Below, piece by piece: positions 1-9,762 of a DNA stretch of 64,000 nt (positions within the stretch are counted from its first letter, which is position 1; every line of letters begins with the position of its first letter). Below the pieces are notes generated by a model, which saw nothing but the letters and a program-made list of their open reading frames with translations, ran no database searches and was not told the DNA's origin. The DNA comes from Amycolatopsis acididurans. Its GTDB lineage: Bacteria; Actinomycetota; Actinomycetes; Mycobacteriales; Pseudonocardiaceae. The DNA lies in contig NZ_JAAXLS010000013.1 of assembly GCF_012328925.1 (NCBI RefSeq), forward strand, positions 62,001 through 126,000. Reading direction: 5' to 3'. The position numbers and the translations under genes were made by a program.

Positions 1-1
1 A

Positions 2-2710
2 CGCCAGGCCGCGCAATTGGACCAGACCACGGCACAGGTCGACTTCGCCGGCAAGGTCGCCGAGGTCGTGCACCGCCTGCAGGGCGAGCGGATGCTCGCG
101 GTGGCCAAGATCACCGTGCCCGGGGACGTCGATCTGCAGACCGCGCTCAACGGTCAGATCATCCAGGTCGACGCCGCTGTCGCGGATCTGCGCAACGCCG
201 CCGCCGAACTGAACGTCGACGACCCGGCCAGCCAGGTGGCCTACCAGCGTGGTCTGTCGCGTTTGGACGCATTGCGGCCACTGCGGGCGTCGGTGAACAC
301 CCCGCCGTACTCCGAGCAGGCCGCGTTCACCACCTATTCTTCGGTGCTCGACTCACTGGTCCAGCTCGGTCGCGAGGTGACCTCTTCGGTCTCCGACCGC
401 GAACTGCTGCGCCAGGGCACGATCGTGCAGGCGGTCAGCGAGGCCAAGGAGTTCGCCGCGCGCCTTGACGCGGCGCTGGAAATCGCGGCCCTGCGCAACG
501 GTTTCTCCGACTTCCTGCTGGACGAGGCCCGCGCCGCGCAGTTCAGCAACTCCGCGGCGCTCGACGTGTTCCGCGCCAACGCGACACCGGAACAGACGCA
601 GCTGTACTCGGACACGGTCGCCGGTCCCGACGTCGACGGCCGCGAGCAGATCGCGGCCAACGCGTTCGCGCGGGTCAACTCCAGCTCGCTGGACATCAAC
701 CGCAACGCGCTGGCCACGAACAGCACGTCGAACCTGAACAAGATGCGCACGGTGCAGAGTGATCTGCTCGCCCAGTTGCGCGCACAGGCGAACAGCCTGG
801 CGAGCAGCGCGAAGACCGCCGCGTGGCGGGACGTCGGCATCGTGCTCGCCGCCCTGGTCGCCGCGCTGCTGCTGACCCTGCTGGTCGCGCGGATCATGCT
901 GCGGCCGCTGCGCGTGCTGCGGACCAACGCGCTGGACATCGCCTACACCCGGCTGCCCGAGACGGTCACCAGGATCCTCGACGACCCGGATCCCGTGGCG
1001 GCGTCGAGCAAGGCCGTCGCGCCGGTGCCGATCCACACCAAGGAAGAGGTCGGCGAACTCGCCCGCTCGTTCGACGCGGTGCACGAACAGGCCGTCAAGA
1101 TGGCGGCGGAGCAGGCGTTGCTGCGCGAGAACGTCAACGGCATCTTCGTCAACCTCTCCCGGCGTTCGCAGCGGCTGGTGGAACGCCAGCTCGGCGTGAT
1201 CGACCGGCTGGAGGCCGACGAACAGGATCCCGACCACCTCGCGAGCCTGTTCGAACTGGACCACCTCGCGACGAGGTTGCGGCGCAACGGCGAAAGCCTG
1301 CTGGTGCTCTCGGGCGCCGGTCTGGCCAAGTCCGTACCCAAGCCCGTCCCGGCCGCGGACGTCATCGGCGCCGCCGTGTCGGAGATCGAGCAGTACGCGC
1401 GCGTCGAGGTCGGCGTCATCCCCGACGTCGCGGTGCGCGGGCTGACCGTGCACGACCTCGTGCACCTGCTCGCCGAACTGCTGGACAACGCGACCTACTT
1501 CTCCGAACCGGAGACGAAGGTGAGCGTGCGCGCGGTCGTCACCCGCCGCAAATCGCTGGCCATCCAGATCACCGACCGCGGTGTGGGCATGTCCGAGGAG
1601 CAGATCGCCGAGGCGAACAAGCGGCTCGCCGATCCGCCCGACCTGGACGTGTCGGTGACCCGGCGGATGGGCCTCTACGTGGTCGCCCGGCTGGCCAAGC
1701 GACACGGCATCGAGGTCCGCGTGCGCGAGAACGAGGACATCGAAGGTGGCGTGATCGCCCGCGTCGTCGTCCCCGCCGAACTGCTCGGCCCGGTGCCCGC
1801 GCCCGTGCCGCCGCCCACCCTGGCCGAGACCTCGATGCCGCAGATCCCGCACGTGCCCGTGCAGCGGCCGAGGCCCGCGTCGGTGGCGGCGGAGCAGACC
1901 ACGACCACGCCGCCACAGCCGGACGGCCCGGCGTCCGGTCCCGGCGGGCTCAAACCGCTCGACCAGCCGATCAGCCTCGATGACCTCGTCGCAGGCTCGT
2001 CCAAGGCGGCCTACCTCAGCCGCGGTTCCGGCTCGGGCAACGGCAACGGCTCCTCCGCGGAGCTGACCGGCCGGATCGCACCGCTGCAACTGCCCAAACG
2101 CGAACCGAAGTACGTGCCGGTCGCGCCGGAGCCGCCGCGGGAGGAACCGCAGGCGAGCGAGAACGGAGCGCTCGAGGACGACGCGCCGACGAAGCGGCTG
2201 CCGATCTACCAGTCGGTCGTGTCGCGGTGGTTCAGCGAGGAAGACGAAGCGCCCAAGCAGGACAACCCGGAAGAGGAAATCGAGCGCTCGATGACGGGGG
2301 ATCTCGAGGAACCCTACGTTCCGCAGCCGGAGCCCGAGGAGTCGACGCCGATGCTGGACGAGCTCTGGCACAGCGCCGCGGACGAGGGCTGGCAGGCGGC
2401 GGAGGCACTGCTGGAGCCCAAGGGTGAGGAGATGACCACCGCCGGCCTGCCCAAGCGGGTGCCCAACGCCTACCTCGTGCCGGGCTCGGTGACCTCGGGG
2501 GAGTCCGGTGCCTTCACCGACACCACTTCCGGGAAGCCGAGTCACAGCGCGATCGCCAGATCGGCCACCGCCGCGCGCGAGCGGATGGCGAGCTTCCAGC
2601 AAGGGTACAAGTCCGGCCGGCACGCGTTGCGGGACAATCCCGGTGCCGAGGAAAGTGTTTCGGTGCGGGGTGGGGAGTTTTCCTCATCCGATTACGGCAG
2701 TGAGGAGTGA
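2..2710 (+). CDS. Conservon sensor kinase-like protein (NIT domain, CvnA type), 5' partial
   Basis: Membrane sensor with a histidine-kinase-like ATPase domain; it heads a conservon (kinase, roadblock, DUF742, GTPase). The frame is open to the window edge, so the start and first membrane anchor lie outside; a TTG at 17 is the first possible start but is probably internal. Counting from it: an extracellular helical nitrate/nitrite-sensing-like region to about 265, a transmembrane helix near 272-295, a HAMP-like linker, then a region near 378 reading NLSRRSQ where a phospho-acceptor His would be expected but is absent. The HATPase_c domain has its N box around 485-497 (ELLDNATYFS) and a G1 box DRGVGM near 520. 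Residues from about 600 are Pro/Glu-rich and look disordered. The missing His fits the family, whose output is thought to pass through the partner proteins. Confidence 0.88.
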   Translation, partial: RQAAQLDQTTAQVDFAGKVAEVVHRLQGERMLAVAKITVPGDVDLQTALNGQIIQVDAAVADLRNAAAELNVDDPASQVAYQRGLSRLDALRPLRASVNTPPYSEQAAFTTYSSVLDSLVQLGREVTSSVSDRELLRQGTIVQAVSEAKEFAARLDAALEIAALRNGFSDFLLDEARAAQFSNSAALDVFRANATPEQTQLYSDTVAGPDVDGREQIAANAFARVNSSSLDINRNALATNSTSNLNKMRTVQSDLLAQLRAQANSLASSAKTAAWRDVGIVLAALVAALLLTLLVARIMLRPLRVLRTNALDIAYTRLPETVTRILDDPDPVAASSKAVAPVPIHTKEEVGELARSFDAVHEQAVKMAAEQALLRENVNGIFVNLSRRSQRLVERQLGVIDRLEADEQDPDHLASLFELDHLATRLRRNGESLLVLSGAGLAKSVPKPVPAADVIGAAVSEIEQYARVEVGVIPDVAVRGLTVHDLVHLLAELLDNATYFSEPETKVSVRAVVTRRKSLAIQITDRGVGMSEEQIAEANKRLADPPDLDVSVTRRMGLYVVARLAKRHGIEVRVRENEDIEGGVIARVVVPAELLGPVPAPVPPPTLAETSMPQIPHVPVQRPRPASVAAEQTTTTPPQPDGPASGPGGLKPLDQPISLDDLVAGSSKAAYLSRGSGSGNGNGSSAELTGRIAPLQLPKREPKYVPVAPEPPREEPQASENGALEDDAPTKRLPIYQSVVSRWFSEEDEAPKQDNPEEEIERSMTGDLEEPYVPQPEPEESTPMLDELWHSAADEGWQAAEALLEPKGEEMTTAGLPKRVPNAYLVPGSVTSGESGAFTDTTSGKPSHSAIARSATAARERMASFQQGYKSGRHALRDNPGAEESVSVRGGEFSSSDYGSEE

Positions 2711-2713
2711 CGA

Positions 2714-3166
2714 GTGACGCGGGCGGGTTCCCTGCAGCCGGGTGGCTCGAAGTCGCCGAGCGGACCTAACGGGTTCGCCTGGCTCATCACCGACTTCGTG
2801 CACCGTGTCCCAGGCGCGGCGCATGCGGTGGTGGTTTCCGCCGACGGACTGATGCTGGCTTCCTCGCGAGGCCTGCCCAAGGACAGGGCCGATCAGTTGG
2901 CCGCCGTCGCGTCCGGGCTCACCAGCCTCGCGCGCGGCGCGGCGAAGGTCTTCGAAGGCGGGCCGGTCGCCCAGACCGTGGTCGAGATGGCCAACGGCTT
3001 CCTGTTCCTGATGTCGGTCTCCGACGGTTCGTGTCTTGCCGTGCTCGGCTCCCCGGACAGCGACATCGGTCTGGTGGTCTACGAGATGACCCTTCTGGTC
3101 GACCGGGTCGGCCAGCAACTCACGCCTGAGCTGCGGGCGCAGTTGCAGGGCGCGGCGCGCGGCTGA
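2714..3166 (+). CDS. Roadblock/LC7 domain protein (CvnB type)
   Basis: Small roadblock/LC7 protein of 150 residues, the expected second conservon gene. It starts with GTG three bases after the kinase stop, so translation is probably coupled. The fold spans about residues 25-120; family landmarks visible are [17 protein letters not shown] and SDGSCLAVL. Roadblock proteins act as dimeric platforms or regulators for small Ras-like GTPases, here most likely the GTPase at 3921. It is very similar to the second roadblock gene at 4670, which suggests duplication. Confidence 0.9.
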   Translation: MTRAGSLQPGGSKSPSGPNGFAWLITDFVHRVPGAAHAVVVSADGLMLASSRGLPKDRADQLAAVASGLTSLARGAAKVFEGGPVAQTVVEMANGFLFLMSVSDGSCLAVLGSPDSDIGLVVYEMTLLVDRVGQQLTPELRAQLQGAARG

Positions 3167-3187
3167 CGACGTGCCAGGGGACGGACA

Positions 3188-3940
3188 GTGGATGCGGACT
3201 TGGACGGGGCTGTGATGGGGATGAGCTCCACGATTTCCGGGTCGGATCCCGATGACCCACGGGGATCGAACACAGGTGAGGACTGGCGGCAGTTCCGGGC
3301 GCGCGTCGACCGCGACCGGCGGCAGCGCCGGGGCGCGAGTCCCGGGGACGTCGAACCGGAACCCTCGGCGGGCTGGCACACAGGTGAGTACCGGATGCCC
3401 GACTTCAACGACCGGCTGCTGTCCGGGCCCGGTTCGGAACTGTTCGGCCGGGGCCCCGACCAGGGCCCGCCCAGCGGCGAGTTCGCCGCGTTCTCGGGCA
3501 TGGCGCCGGGACCGGGACCCGGTCCGGTGAGTCACCCGAACCATCCGAGCCTGCCGGGCATCCCGCCGGTGCCCGCCCCGCCCGAGGCCACCCCGGCCGA
3601 GACCTCCGGCCTGGTCCGGCCCTACTTCCGCACCGGTGGCCGGACCAGACCGACGTACGACCTCGCGATCGAGGCGCTGGTGTCCACCAGCGAACGTGGC
3701 CGCGTGCTCGACCGCGTGAAGGTGCCCGAGCACCGCTCCATCTGCGGTCTGTGCCTGGACACCCGTTCGGTGGCCGAGGTCGCCGCGTACCTGCGCCTGC
3801 CGCTGGGCGTGGTGCGGGTGCTCATCGGTGACGTCGCCGGGCTGGGCCTGGTTCTGGTGCACACCGCGACCGTCGCGGTCGGCGACCGCCCCAGTATCGA
3901 ATTCATGGAGAGGGTGCTCAGTGGCCTTCGGAGAATTTGA
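3188..3940 (+). CDS. DUF742 protein (CvnC type)
   Basis: Third conservon gene, 250 residues. The C-terminal 125 residues carry the DUF742 domain (RPYF, then TRPTYDLAIEALVSTS, then RSICGLCLDTRSVAEVAAYL), which looks like a winged-helix module. The N-terminal half is low-complexity, rich in Gly, Pro and Asp. The GTG at 3188 follows an AGGGGAC-like ribosome site; a later ATG at 3215 is possible. The 3' end overlaps the GTPase start by 20 bases. DUF742 has no proven biochemical role; the helix-turn-helix resemblance is an inference. Confidence 0.88.
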   Translation: MDADLDGAVMGMSSTISGSDPDDPRGSNTGEDWRQFRARVDRDRRQRRGASPGDVEPEPSAGWHTGEYRMPDFNDRLLSGPGSELFGRGPDQGPPSGEFAAFSGMAPGPGPGPVSHPNHPSLPGIPPVPAPPEATPAETSGLVRPYFRTGGRTRPTYDLAIEALVSTSERGRVLDRVKVPEHRSICGLCLDTRSVAEVAAYLRLPLGVVRVLIGDVAGLGLVLVHTATVAVGDRPSIEFMERVLSGLRRI

Positions 3941-4529
3941 CTCCGACGCGAACGTCTCGGCGGCGCACGGCCCGACGCAGTCGGCCAAGATCGTTGTCGC
4001 GGGTGGTTTCGGCGCGGGCAAGACCACGCTCGTCGGCGCGGTGTCGGAGATCGACCCGCTGACCACGGAAGCGCAGATGACCGAGGCGAGCGTGACGGTC
4101 GACGACGTGACCGCGACGCCGAACAAGACCACCACGACGGTGGCCATGGACTTCGGCCGCCTCTCGCTGGACTCCGACCTCGTGCTGTACGTGTTCGGCA
4201 CGCCGGGCCAGCACCGGTTCTGGTTCATGTGGGACGACCTCGCGCTGGGTGCGATCGGCGCGGTCGTGCTCGTGGACACGCGCCGGCTCGCGGACGCGTT
4301 CCCCTCGATCGACTTCTTCGAGAACCGCAAGTTGCCCTACATCGTGGCGATCAACTGCTTTGACCGATTGCTGCACCATCAGATCGAGGATGTCCGGCAC
4401 GCATTGACGATCGGCGCCCATGTGCCCATCATCGCTTGCGACGCACGGGAACGTGAGTCGGCGAAACAGGTGCTGATCTCGGTCGTGGAGCACGCGATCT
4501 CGCGGGACACCGCGCTTCAGGTCGGCTGA
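3921..4529 (+). CDS. Conservon small GTPase (CvnD type)
   Basis: Ras-like GTP-binding protein of 202 residues, last gene of the first conservon. The start is taken as GTG 3921, which overlaps the DUF742 stop; the frame is open further upstream but that stretch is not protein-like. The P-loop is GGFGAGKTT near residues 28-36, and a switch II-like motif FGTPGQHRF follows. The G4 position reads NCFD rather than NKxD, so guanine specificity may be altered. Conservon GTPases are thought to act as switches at the membrane with the kinase, roadblock and DUF742 partners. Confidence 0.88.
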   Translation: MAFGEFDSDANVSAAHGPTQSAKIVVAGGFGAGKTTLVGAVSEIDPLTTEAQMTEASVTVDDVTATPNKTTTTVAMDFGRLSLDSDLVLYVFGTPGQHRFWFMWDDLALGAIGAVVLVDTRRLADAFPSIDFFENRKLPYIVAINCFDRLLHHQIEDVRHALTIGAHVPIIACDARERESAKQVLISVVEHAISRDTALQVG

Positions 4530-4669
4530 GTGACGGCACGCTCACCTTCGGGGTACGGCCGTTGGGGTGAACGATAGGGATCACCCTTGGTTGCGGGTCG
4601 ACAACCCCGCTGTGGGGAATACCCTGGCAGGGAATAATCGCGACCGCGACGATCGGCGAGGAGGTAGGT

Positions 4670-5092
4670 GTGACGGCGCCGGCCCATCATTCGGGCAGCT
4701 TCGGCTGGCTCATCACCGATTTCGTGCGCAGGGTGCCCGGTGCGGCGCACGCGATCGTGGTGTCGGCGGACGGTCTGTTGCTCGCCGGTTCCCAGGGACT
4801 GCCGAAGGACCGCGCAGACCAGCTCTCCGCCGTCGCCTCCGGACTGGTCAGCCTCACACAAGGCGCGGCGCGGTGCTTCGAAGCCGGTCTTGTGAACCAG
4901 ACGGTCGTCGAGATGGAGCGCGGATACCTGTTCCTGATGTCGATCAGTGACGGATCGTGCCTCGCCGTACTCGCCGCGCCGAACTGCGATATCGGCACGG
5001 TCGCCTACGAGATGACGCTGCTGGTGGATCGCGTCGGTCAGCAGATGACGCCGGAGCTGCGCACGCAGCTCCAGGGTGGTGTGCGCGGGTAG
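4670..5092 (+). CDS. Second roadblock/LC7 domain protein
   Basis: 140-residue roadblock protein closely resembling the one at 2714 (shared [44 protein letters not shown]). It starts with GTG directly after an AGGAGGT ribosome site at 4660-4666. A 140-bp gap separates it from the first conservon, so it may have its own promoter. It pairs with the DUF742 gene just downstream but has no dedicated kinase or GTPase beside it. It may use the first conservon's GTPase; that is inference. Confidence 0.88.
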   Translation: MTAPAHHSGSFGWLITDFVRRVPGAAHAIVVSADGLLLAGSQGLPKDRADQLSAVASGLVSLTQGAARCFEAGLVNQTVVEMERGYLFLMSISDGSCLAVLAAPNCDIGTVAYEMTLLVDRVGQQMTPELRTQLQGGVRG

Positions 5093-5095
5093 CCG

Positions 5096-5674
5096 ATGAC
5101 GAGGATTTCGAAGGGGGCCCCGGGCCCCGGCGTCGACGCATGGGAAGCCCTGCACCAGGGCATGGACCGCGACGGTCTCGACTCGCCCGCCCGGTTCAAG
5201 CTGAACCGCGCCGCGGTGCTCACCGCGGTGCGCGGTCTGCCCGGCGTGCGGCGGGAGCCGGCGCCGGTGCCACCCCCGCCCGCCGCTCCGTCGCCCGCGA
5301 TGCCCCGGCCCATGCCCGTGACGTCGTCGGCGCGGCAGCGCACGATGATGCGGCCGTACGCGCACACGCGCGGTCGCACGCGCCCGGACTACGAGCTGGA
5401 ACTGGAAGCGCTCGTGTCCACAAGCGACCGTGGCCGCCGCTACGAGGGCGCGGTTTCGGTGCAGCACAGGCGAATCTGCGATCTGTGCGCCGATCCACGC
5501 TCGATCGTGGAGATCGCGGCGTACCTGCATCTGCCGCTGAACGTGGTGAAGGTGCTGGTCAGCGATATGGACAACATGGAGCTGGTGGTCATCCACCAGC
5601 CGGGCCTGTCGTTCGGCGACCGCTCCTCACGCGAGTTCATGGCCCGCGTCCTAGAAGGCCTCCGAGCCCTCTAA
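5096..5674 (+). CDS. Second DUF742 protein
   Basis: 192-residue DUF742 protein whose ATG lies three bases after the roadblock stop. The C-terminal domain (RPYAHTRGRTRPDYELELEA, CDLCADPRSIVEIAAYLHLP-like core) matches the copy at 3188, while the Pro-rich N-terminus is shorter. It ends the roadblock-DUF742 pair. In full conservons a GTPase gene would follow; here a repeat array and the convergent helicase-associated gene follow instead. Confidence 0.85.
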   Translation: MTRISKGAPGPGVDAWEALHQGMDRDGLDSPARFKLNRAAVLTAVRGLPGVRREPAPVPPPPAAPSPAMPRPMPVTSSARQRTMMRPYAHTRGRTRPDYELELEALVSTSDRGRRYEGAVSVQHRRICDLCADPRSIVEIAAYLHLPLNVVKVLVSDMDNMELVVIHQPGLSFGDRSSREFMARVLEGLRAL

Positions 5675-5820
5675 CGCGAGTCGGGCTTTCCGTGCCCCCG
5701 AGTTGGGGGTTCGGCATCCGCGAGTTGGGAGTTCCGCGCGCCCGAGTCGGCGGTTCCGTGCGGCGTCTGCGAGTTGGCCGTTCCGCGCACTCAAGCCGTG
5801 CTCCCCACGCACCTGAGCTG
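5675..5820. repeat. Degenerate 22-bp tandem repeat array
   Basis: The gap between two convergent genes is filled by about seven diverged units spaced near 22 bp. The shared core reads roughly CGAGTTGGGGGTTCCGCGC, with the clearest units starting near 5675, 5697 and 5719. Units differ from one another at several positions, so this is an old, decaying array. No coding potential is seen. Confidence 0.7.
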
Positions 5821-5842
5821 GGCGTTCCGTCGCTGGAACGCC
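5821..5842. terminator. Hairpin between convergent genes
   Basis: GGCGTTCC and GGAACGCC form a perfect 8-bp stem around a six-base loop, ending one base before the stop codon of the minus-strand gene. Position suggests a bidirectional terminator. No U-tract follows. Confidence 0.6.
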
Positions 5843-5843
5843 G

Positions 5844-8075
5844 TCAGTCCTCCACGAGGGCCGCGGACGTGATGCGGTGCAACGGAAACCGCTCGTCTTC
5901 GGTGCTCAGCAGGACCCCGCCGCCGACGTGCGCCGGGGTGACGATCCGCTGGCTCGCCGTCCCGTGCGCGTCCACGAACCCGATCCACACCTCGCGCTTC
6001 TCGCGGCTCGCCCGTGCCAGCAGCGCCATCGTCGCGGCCGTGTCCGAGCCGCCGCCCCCGCCCGGTAACCGCACTTCCTTGCCCCGCCGCCGGGTCGCGA
6101 CCCGGTCGCCCGCGCGCACGTGTGCGATGACCGTCGCGATCTGCTCGGGATCGATGGCGCCCGGATCGGCGAGCACGCGCCGGTTGTTCTTGCTCCGCGC
6201 GGGAATCCGGCGCCCGCTCGGCCGCAGGTCCAGCACCCGCCCGTCCGGGCCCTCGGCGGCCGGGGCGAAACCCGCCGCGCGTAACCCGTCCAGCACCTCG
6301 GCCAGCGGCACCGGGCTCACCAGCACGGTCGGCGCGATGCGGCGCAGCTCGTACTCCTGGGCCACCGGGTTGCCGAGCACCTCCGCGAGCAGCACCTCGT
6401 CGTCGCAGCGCAGGAACGACGCCGCCGCACCACCGCGCAGCCGTCCGTGCCGCCGCGCGACGTCGTCGATGAGGTAGGTCAGCGACTGCGGCACCGGCGT
6501 CGCCGACCGCTTGCCGAACAGTTCGTGCAGCTCATCGGCCGTGCGCCCGGCGTCAAGAGCGCGCCGCACGGTGGCCTCGGTGACCCGGTAGACCGTCGCG
6601 TGCCCGGCGGACTCCACGTCGGCCACCGTCTTGATCTCCGTGGCCAGTTCGGGCTCCAGCGGGCCCGGCGCGACGACGGTGAGGTCGGCCTGCACCAGCA
6701 CGTGGTCGATCGGCGCCGGCATCGCGTCGACCATCGCCGACAGGGCGCGCGTGCGGTCGTCGTCCAGCAGGGCCTTCGTCGCGGTGGGGAGCGTGCCGAG
6801 CGCGATCACGCCGAGCGCGGCGGCCTCGGCCATCGTCCAGCGCACGGTCTCGTCACGCAGCCGCCCGCCCCGCCGCGGTGCGCGCCACGCCAGCACGCCG
6901 ACCAGCTCTTCGACGCTTTTCACCCCCTCGCCCGGCCGCAGGTCGGCCAGCGAGTTCAGCACCCGGCGCCGGTTGAGCGGCGCGAGCGGACGGCGAAGAT
7001 CGTCGGACAGCGGGATGATCGGCTTGTCCTTGGCGTCGCGCTGCCCGGCCAGGCCCGGCAGCCGCGGCAGCTCCAGCCAGGTCTGCGCGAGCGTGAGCCA
7101 GCGCTGTCCGGGCGCGGACGCCAGCCACGAGTCGGTCAGCGTGGTCGGGACCCACTCCGGCGTGGTCGATCCGCTGTCGGCGACCAGCCCGGCGCCCACC
7201 GCAAGCTCGGCGAGCAGGGTCGCCCGGGTGTCGTCGACCTCCACGTCGCGGGCCAGCCGCCGCAGTTCGCGCACGCCGAGCCCGCCCGCCTTGAGTACCG
7301 GCGGTGGCTGCTCCGACCACAACATCAGCAGCTTTTCCGTCTGGCGAAGGAACTCCATCGCCTCACCGGCCGCCGCCTCGTCCACAGTGGACTGCTGATG
7401 TGGGTGGACCGGCAGCTCGGGCTCGCGAAGCGCATCCGGCGAGCAGGACCGGCCGCCGCGCAACGCGAGCGCGACCTCGCGCGGCAGTTCGACGGTGCCG
7501 GCGTCCCGCCGGACCAGCAGGCCGCGGGCGAGCAGCCGCTGCACCGGCGTGGTCGCGCGCTCCAGGGGAACCTGGACGGCGGCGTCGCGGCTGCGGCCGA
7601 CCGGTGAACCGGACGCCAGCGCGCCCAGCACGCCGCGTTCGTCCTCGCTCAGCTCCGCCAGTTCGACCCCGGCCAGTTCGGGCACGGACACGCCGAGGCC
7701 CGCCGGGTACGGGCCGACGATCTCGCGGGTGACCGGCAGCACCCGAAGTGCGTCGTCGTCGCCCCACGCGACCGCGCGCGACTTGAGCCGCTCCAGCGCA
7801 GGCCGCGGATCCGCGCCGATCAGCTCCTCGACCCTGCTCAAGGGCACGGCCTCGGTGTCGGCGTCGGCGACGAGCAGCGCGTCCAGCACGGCGAGGGTGA
7901 AGGTGTCCAGCTCCTCCAGCGCGCGTGCCGTGGAGCCCGCTGTGCCGGCTCGGGTGGCCAGCACGGTGCTGTCGGACGGGGGCGGGGTGGCCAGGTCGCG
8001 CCTGGCCTGCAGAAGCGCGGCCAGCTCGTCGTCGGACGCGGAACGCAGCCAGTCCGCCAGAGAGGTCGCGGGCAT
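5844..8075 (-). CDS. Helicase-associated domain protein (Rv0862c-like)
   Basis: 743-residue cytoplasmic protein. The frame extends upstream to 8297, but ATG 8075 (MPATSLADWL) begins the family-like sequence. The middle (about 480-600) matches the helicase-associated module seen in XPB-type DNA helicase partners (VLVQADLTVVAPGPL and following), and the last 60 residues resemble a WYL-like beta fold (EVWIGFVDAHG, RFPLHRITSA). No helicase motor motifs are present. In mycobacteria, as recalled, the homologue lies beside the XPB helicase gene; here that neighbour position holds a conservon. A role in DNA repair or transcription is inferred only from family context. Confidence 0.85.
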   Translation of the reverse strand: MPATSLADWLRSASDDELAALLQARRDLATPPPSDSTVLATRAGTAGSTARALEELDTFTLAVLDALLVADADTEAVPLSRVEELIGADPRPALERLKSRAVAWGDDDALRVLPVTREIVGPYPAGLGVSVPELAGVELAELSEDERGVLGALASGSPVGRSRDAAVQVPLERATTPVQRLLARGLLVRRDAGTVELPREVALALRGGRSCSPDALREPELPVHPHQQSTVDEAAAGEAMEFLRQTEKLLMLWSEQPPPVLKAGGLGVRELRRLARDVEVDDTRATLLAELAVGAGLVADSGSTTPEWVPTTLTDSWLASAPGQRWLTLAQTWLELPRLPGLAGQRDAKDKPIIPLSDDLRRPLAPLNRRRVLNSLADLRPGEGVKSVEELVGVLAWRAPRRGGRLRDETVRWTMAEAAALGVIALGTLPTATKALLDDDRTRALSAMVDAMPAPIDHVLVQADLTVVAPGPLEPELATEIKTVADVESAGHATVYRVTEATVRRALDAGRTADELHELFGKRSATPVPQSLTYLIDDVARRHGRLRGGAAASFLRCDDEVLLAEVLGNPVAQEYELRRIAPTVLVSPVPLAEVLDGLRAAGFAPAAEGPDGRVLDLRPSGRRIPARSKNNRRVLADPGAIDPEQIATVIAHVRAGDRVATRRRGKEVRLPGGGGGSDTAATMALLARASREKREVWIGFVDAHGTASQRIVTPAHVGGGVLLSTEDERFPLHRITSAALVED

Positions 8076-8166
8076 CACAGTCCAGGATACCGCCCTGGCC
8101 TGATGGGGCCCGCCGCGTTGAGGCAAACTGAGAGCGAGCGTGGTCCCGTGGAAGCAGGAGGTTGAC

Positions 8167-8355
8167 GTGGCCAAAGGCGACAACGGCAAGAAATCTGTGC
8201 GTATCGACCCGAGCTGGCCGAAGGTTGCCGAGGGCGAGCACCCGGTGACGGAACTGGCGGCGGACCGCCAGGGCGCGCTTTCGCCGTTCGGCGACACGAC
8301 GTTCCCACTCGAATCGGTGCCCTACGTGCACCCGGAGACCGAGATCAACAAGTAA
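8167..8355 (+). CDS. Conserved small protein upstream of malic enzyme
   Basis: 62-residue soluble protein with no membrane segment and no recognised domain. The GTG at 8167 is supported by AGGAGG at 8156-8161. The sequence is Lys/Asp-rich at the N-terminus, then holds RIDPSWP and EGEHPV motifs and a Pro/Thr/Glu-rich tail. It ends 12 bases before the malic enzyme gene, so the two are probably cotranscribed. It occupies the position of Rv0863 in M. tuberculosis. Function unknown. Confidence 0.75.
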   Translation: MAKGDNGKKSVRIDPSWPKVAEGEHPVTELAADRQGALSPFGDTTFPLESVPYVHPETEINK

Positions 8356-8367
8356 GGGGTAACGACA

Positions 8368-9758
<1,391 letters not shown>

Positions 9759-9762
<4 letters not shown>

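Noticed and set aside
353..2623. 756-residue open frame on the minus strand
   Set aside because: Antisense to the sensor kinase; Arg/His-rich with no domain. A GC-rich shadow.
5675..5820. Possible CRISPR array
   Set aside because: Units are diverged, with no constant repeat, no unique spacers and no cas genes.
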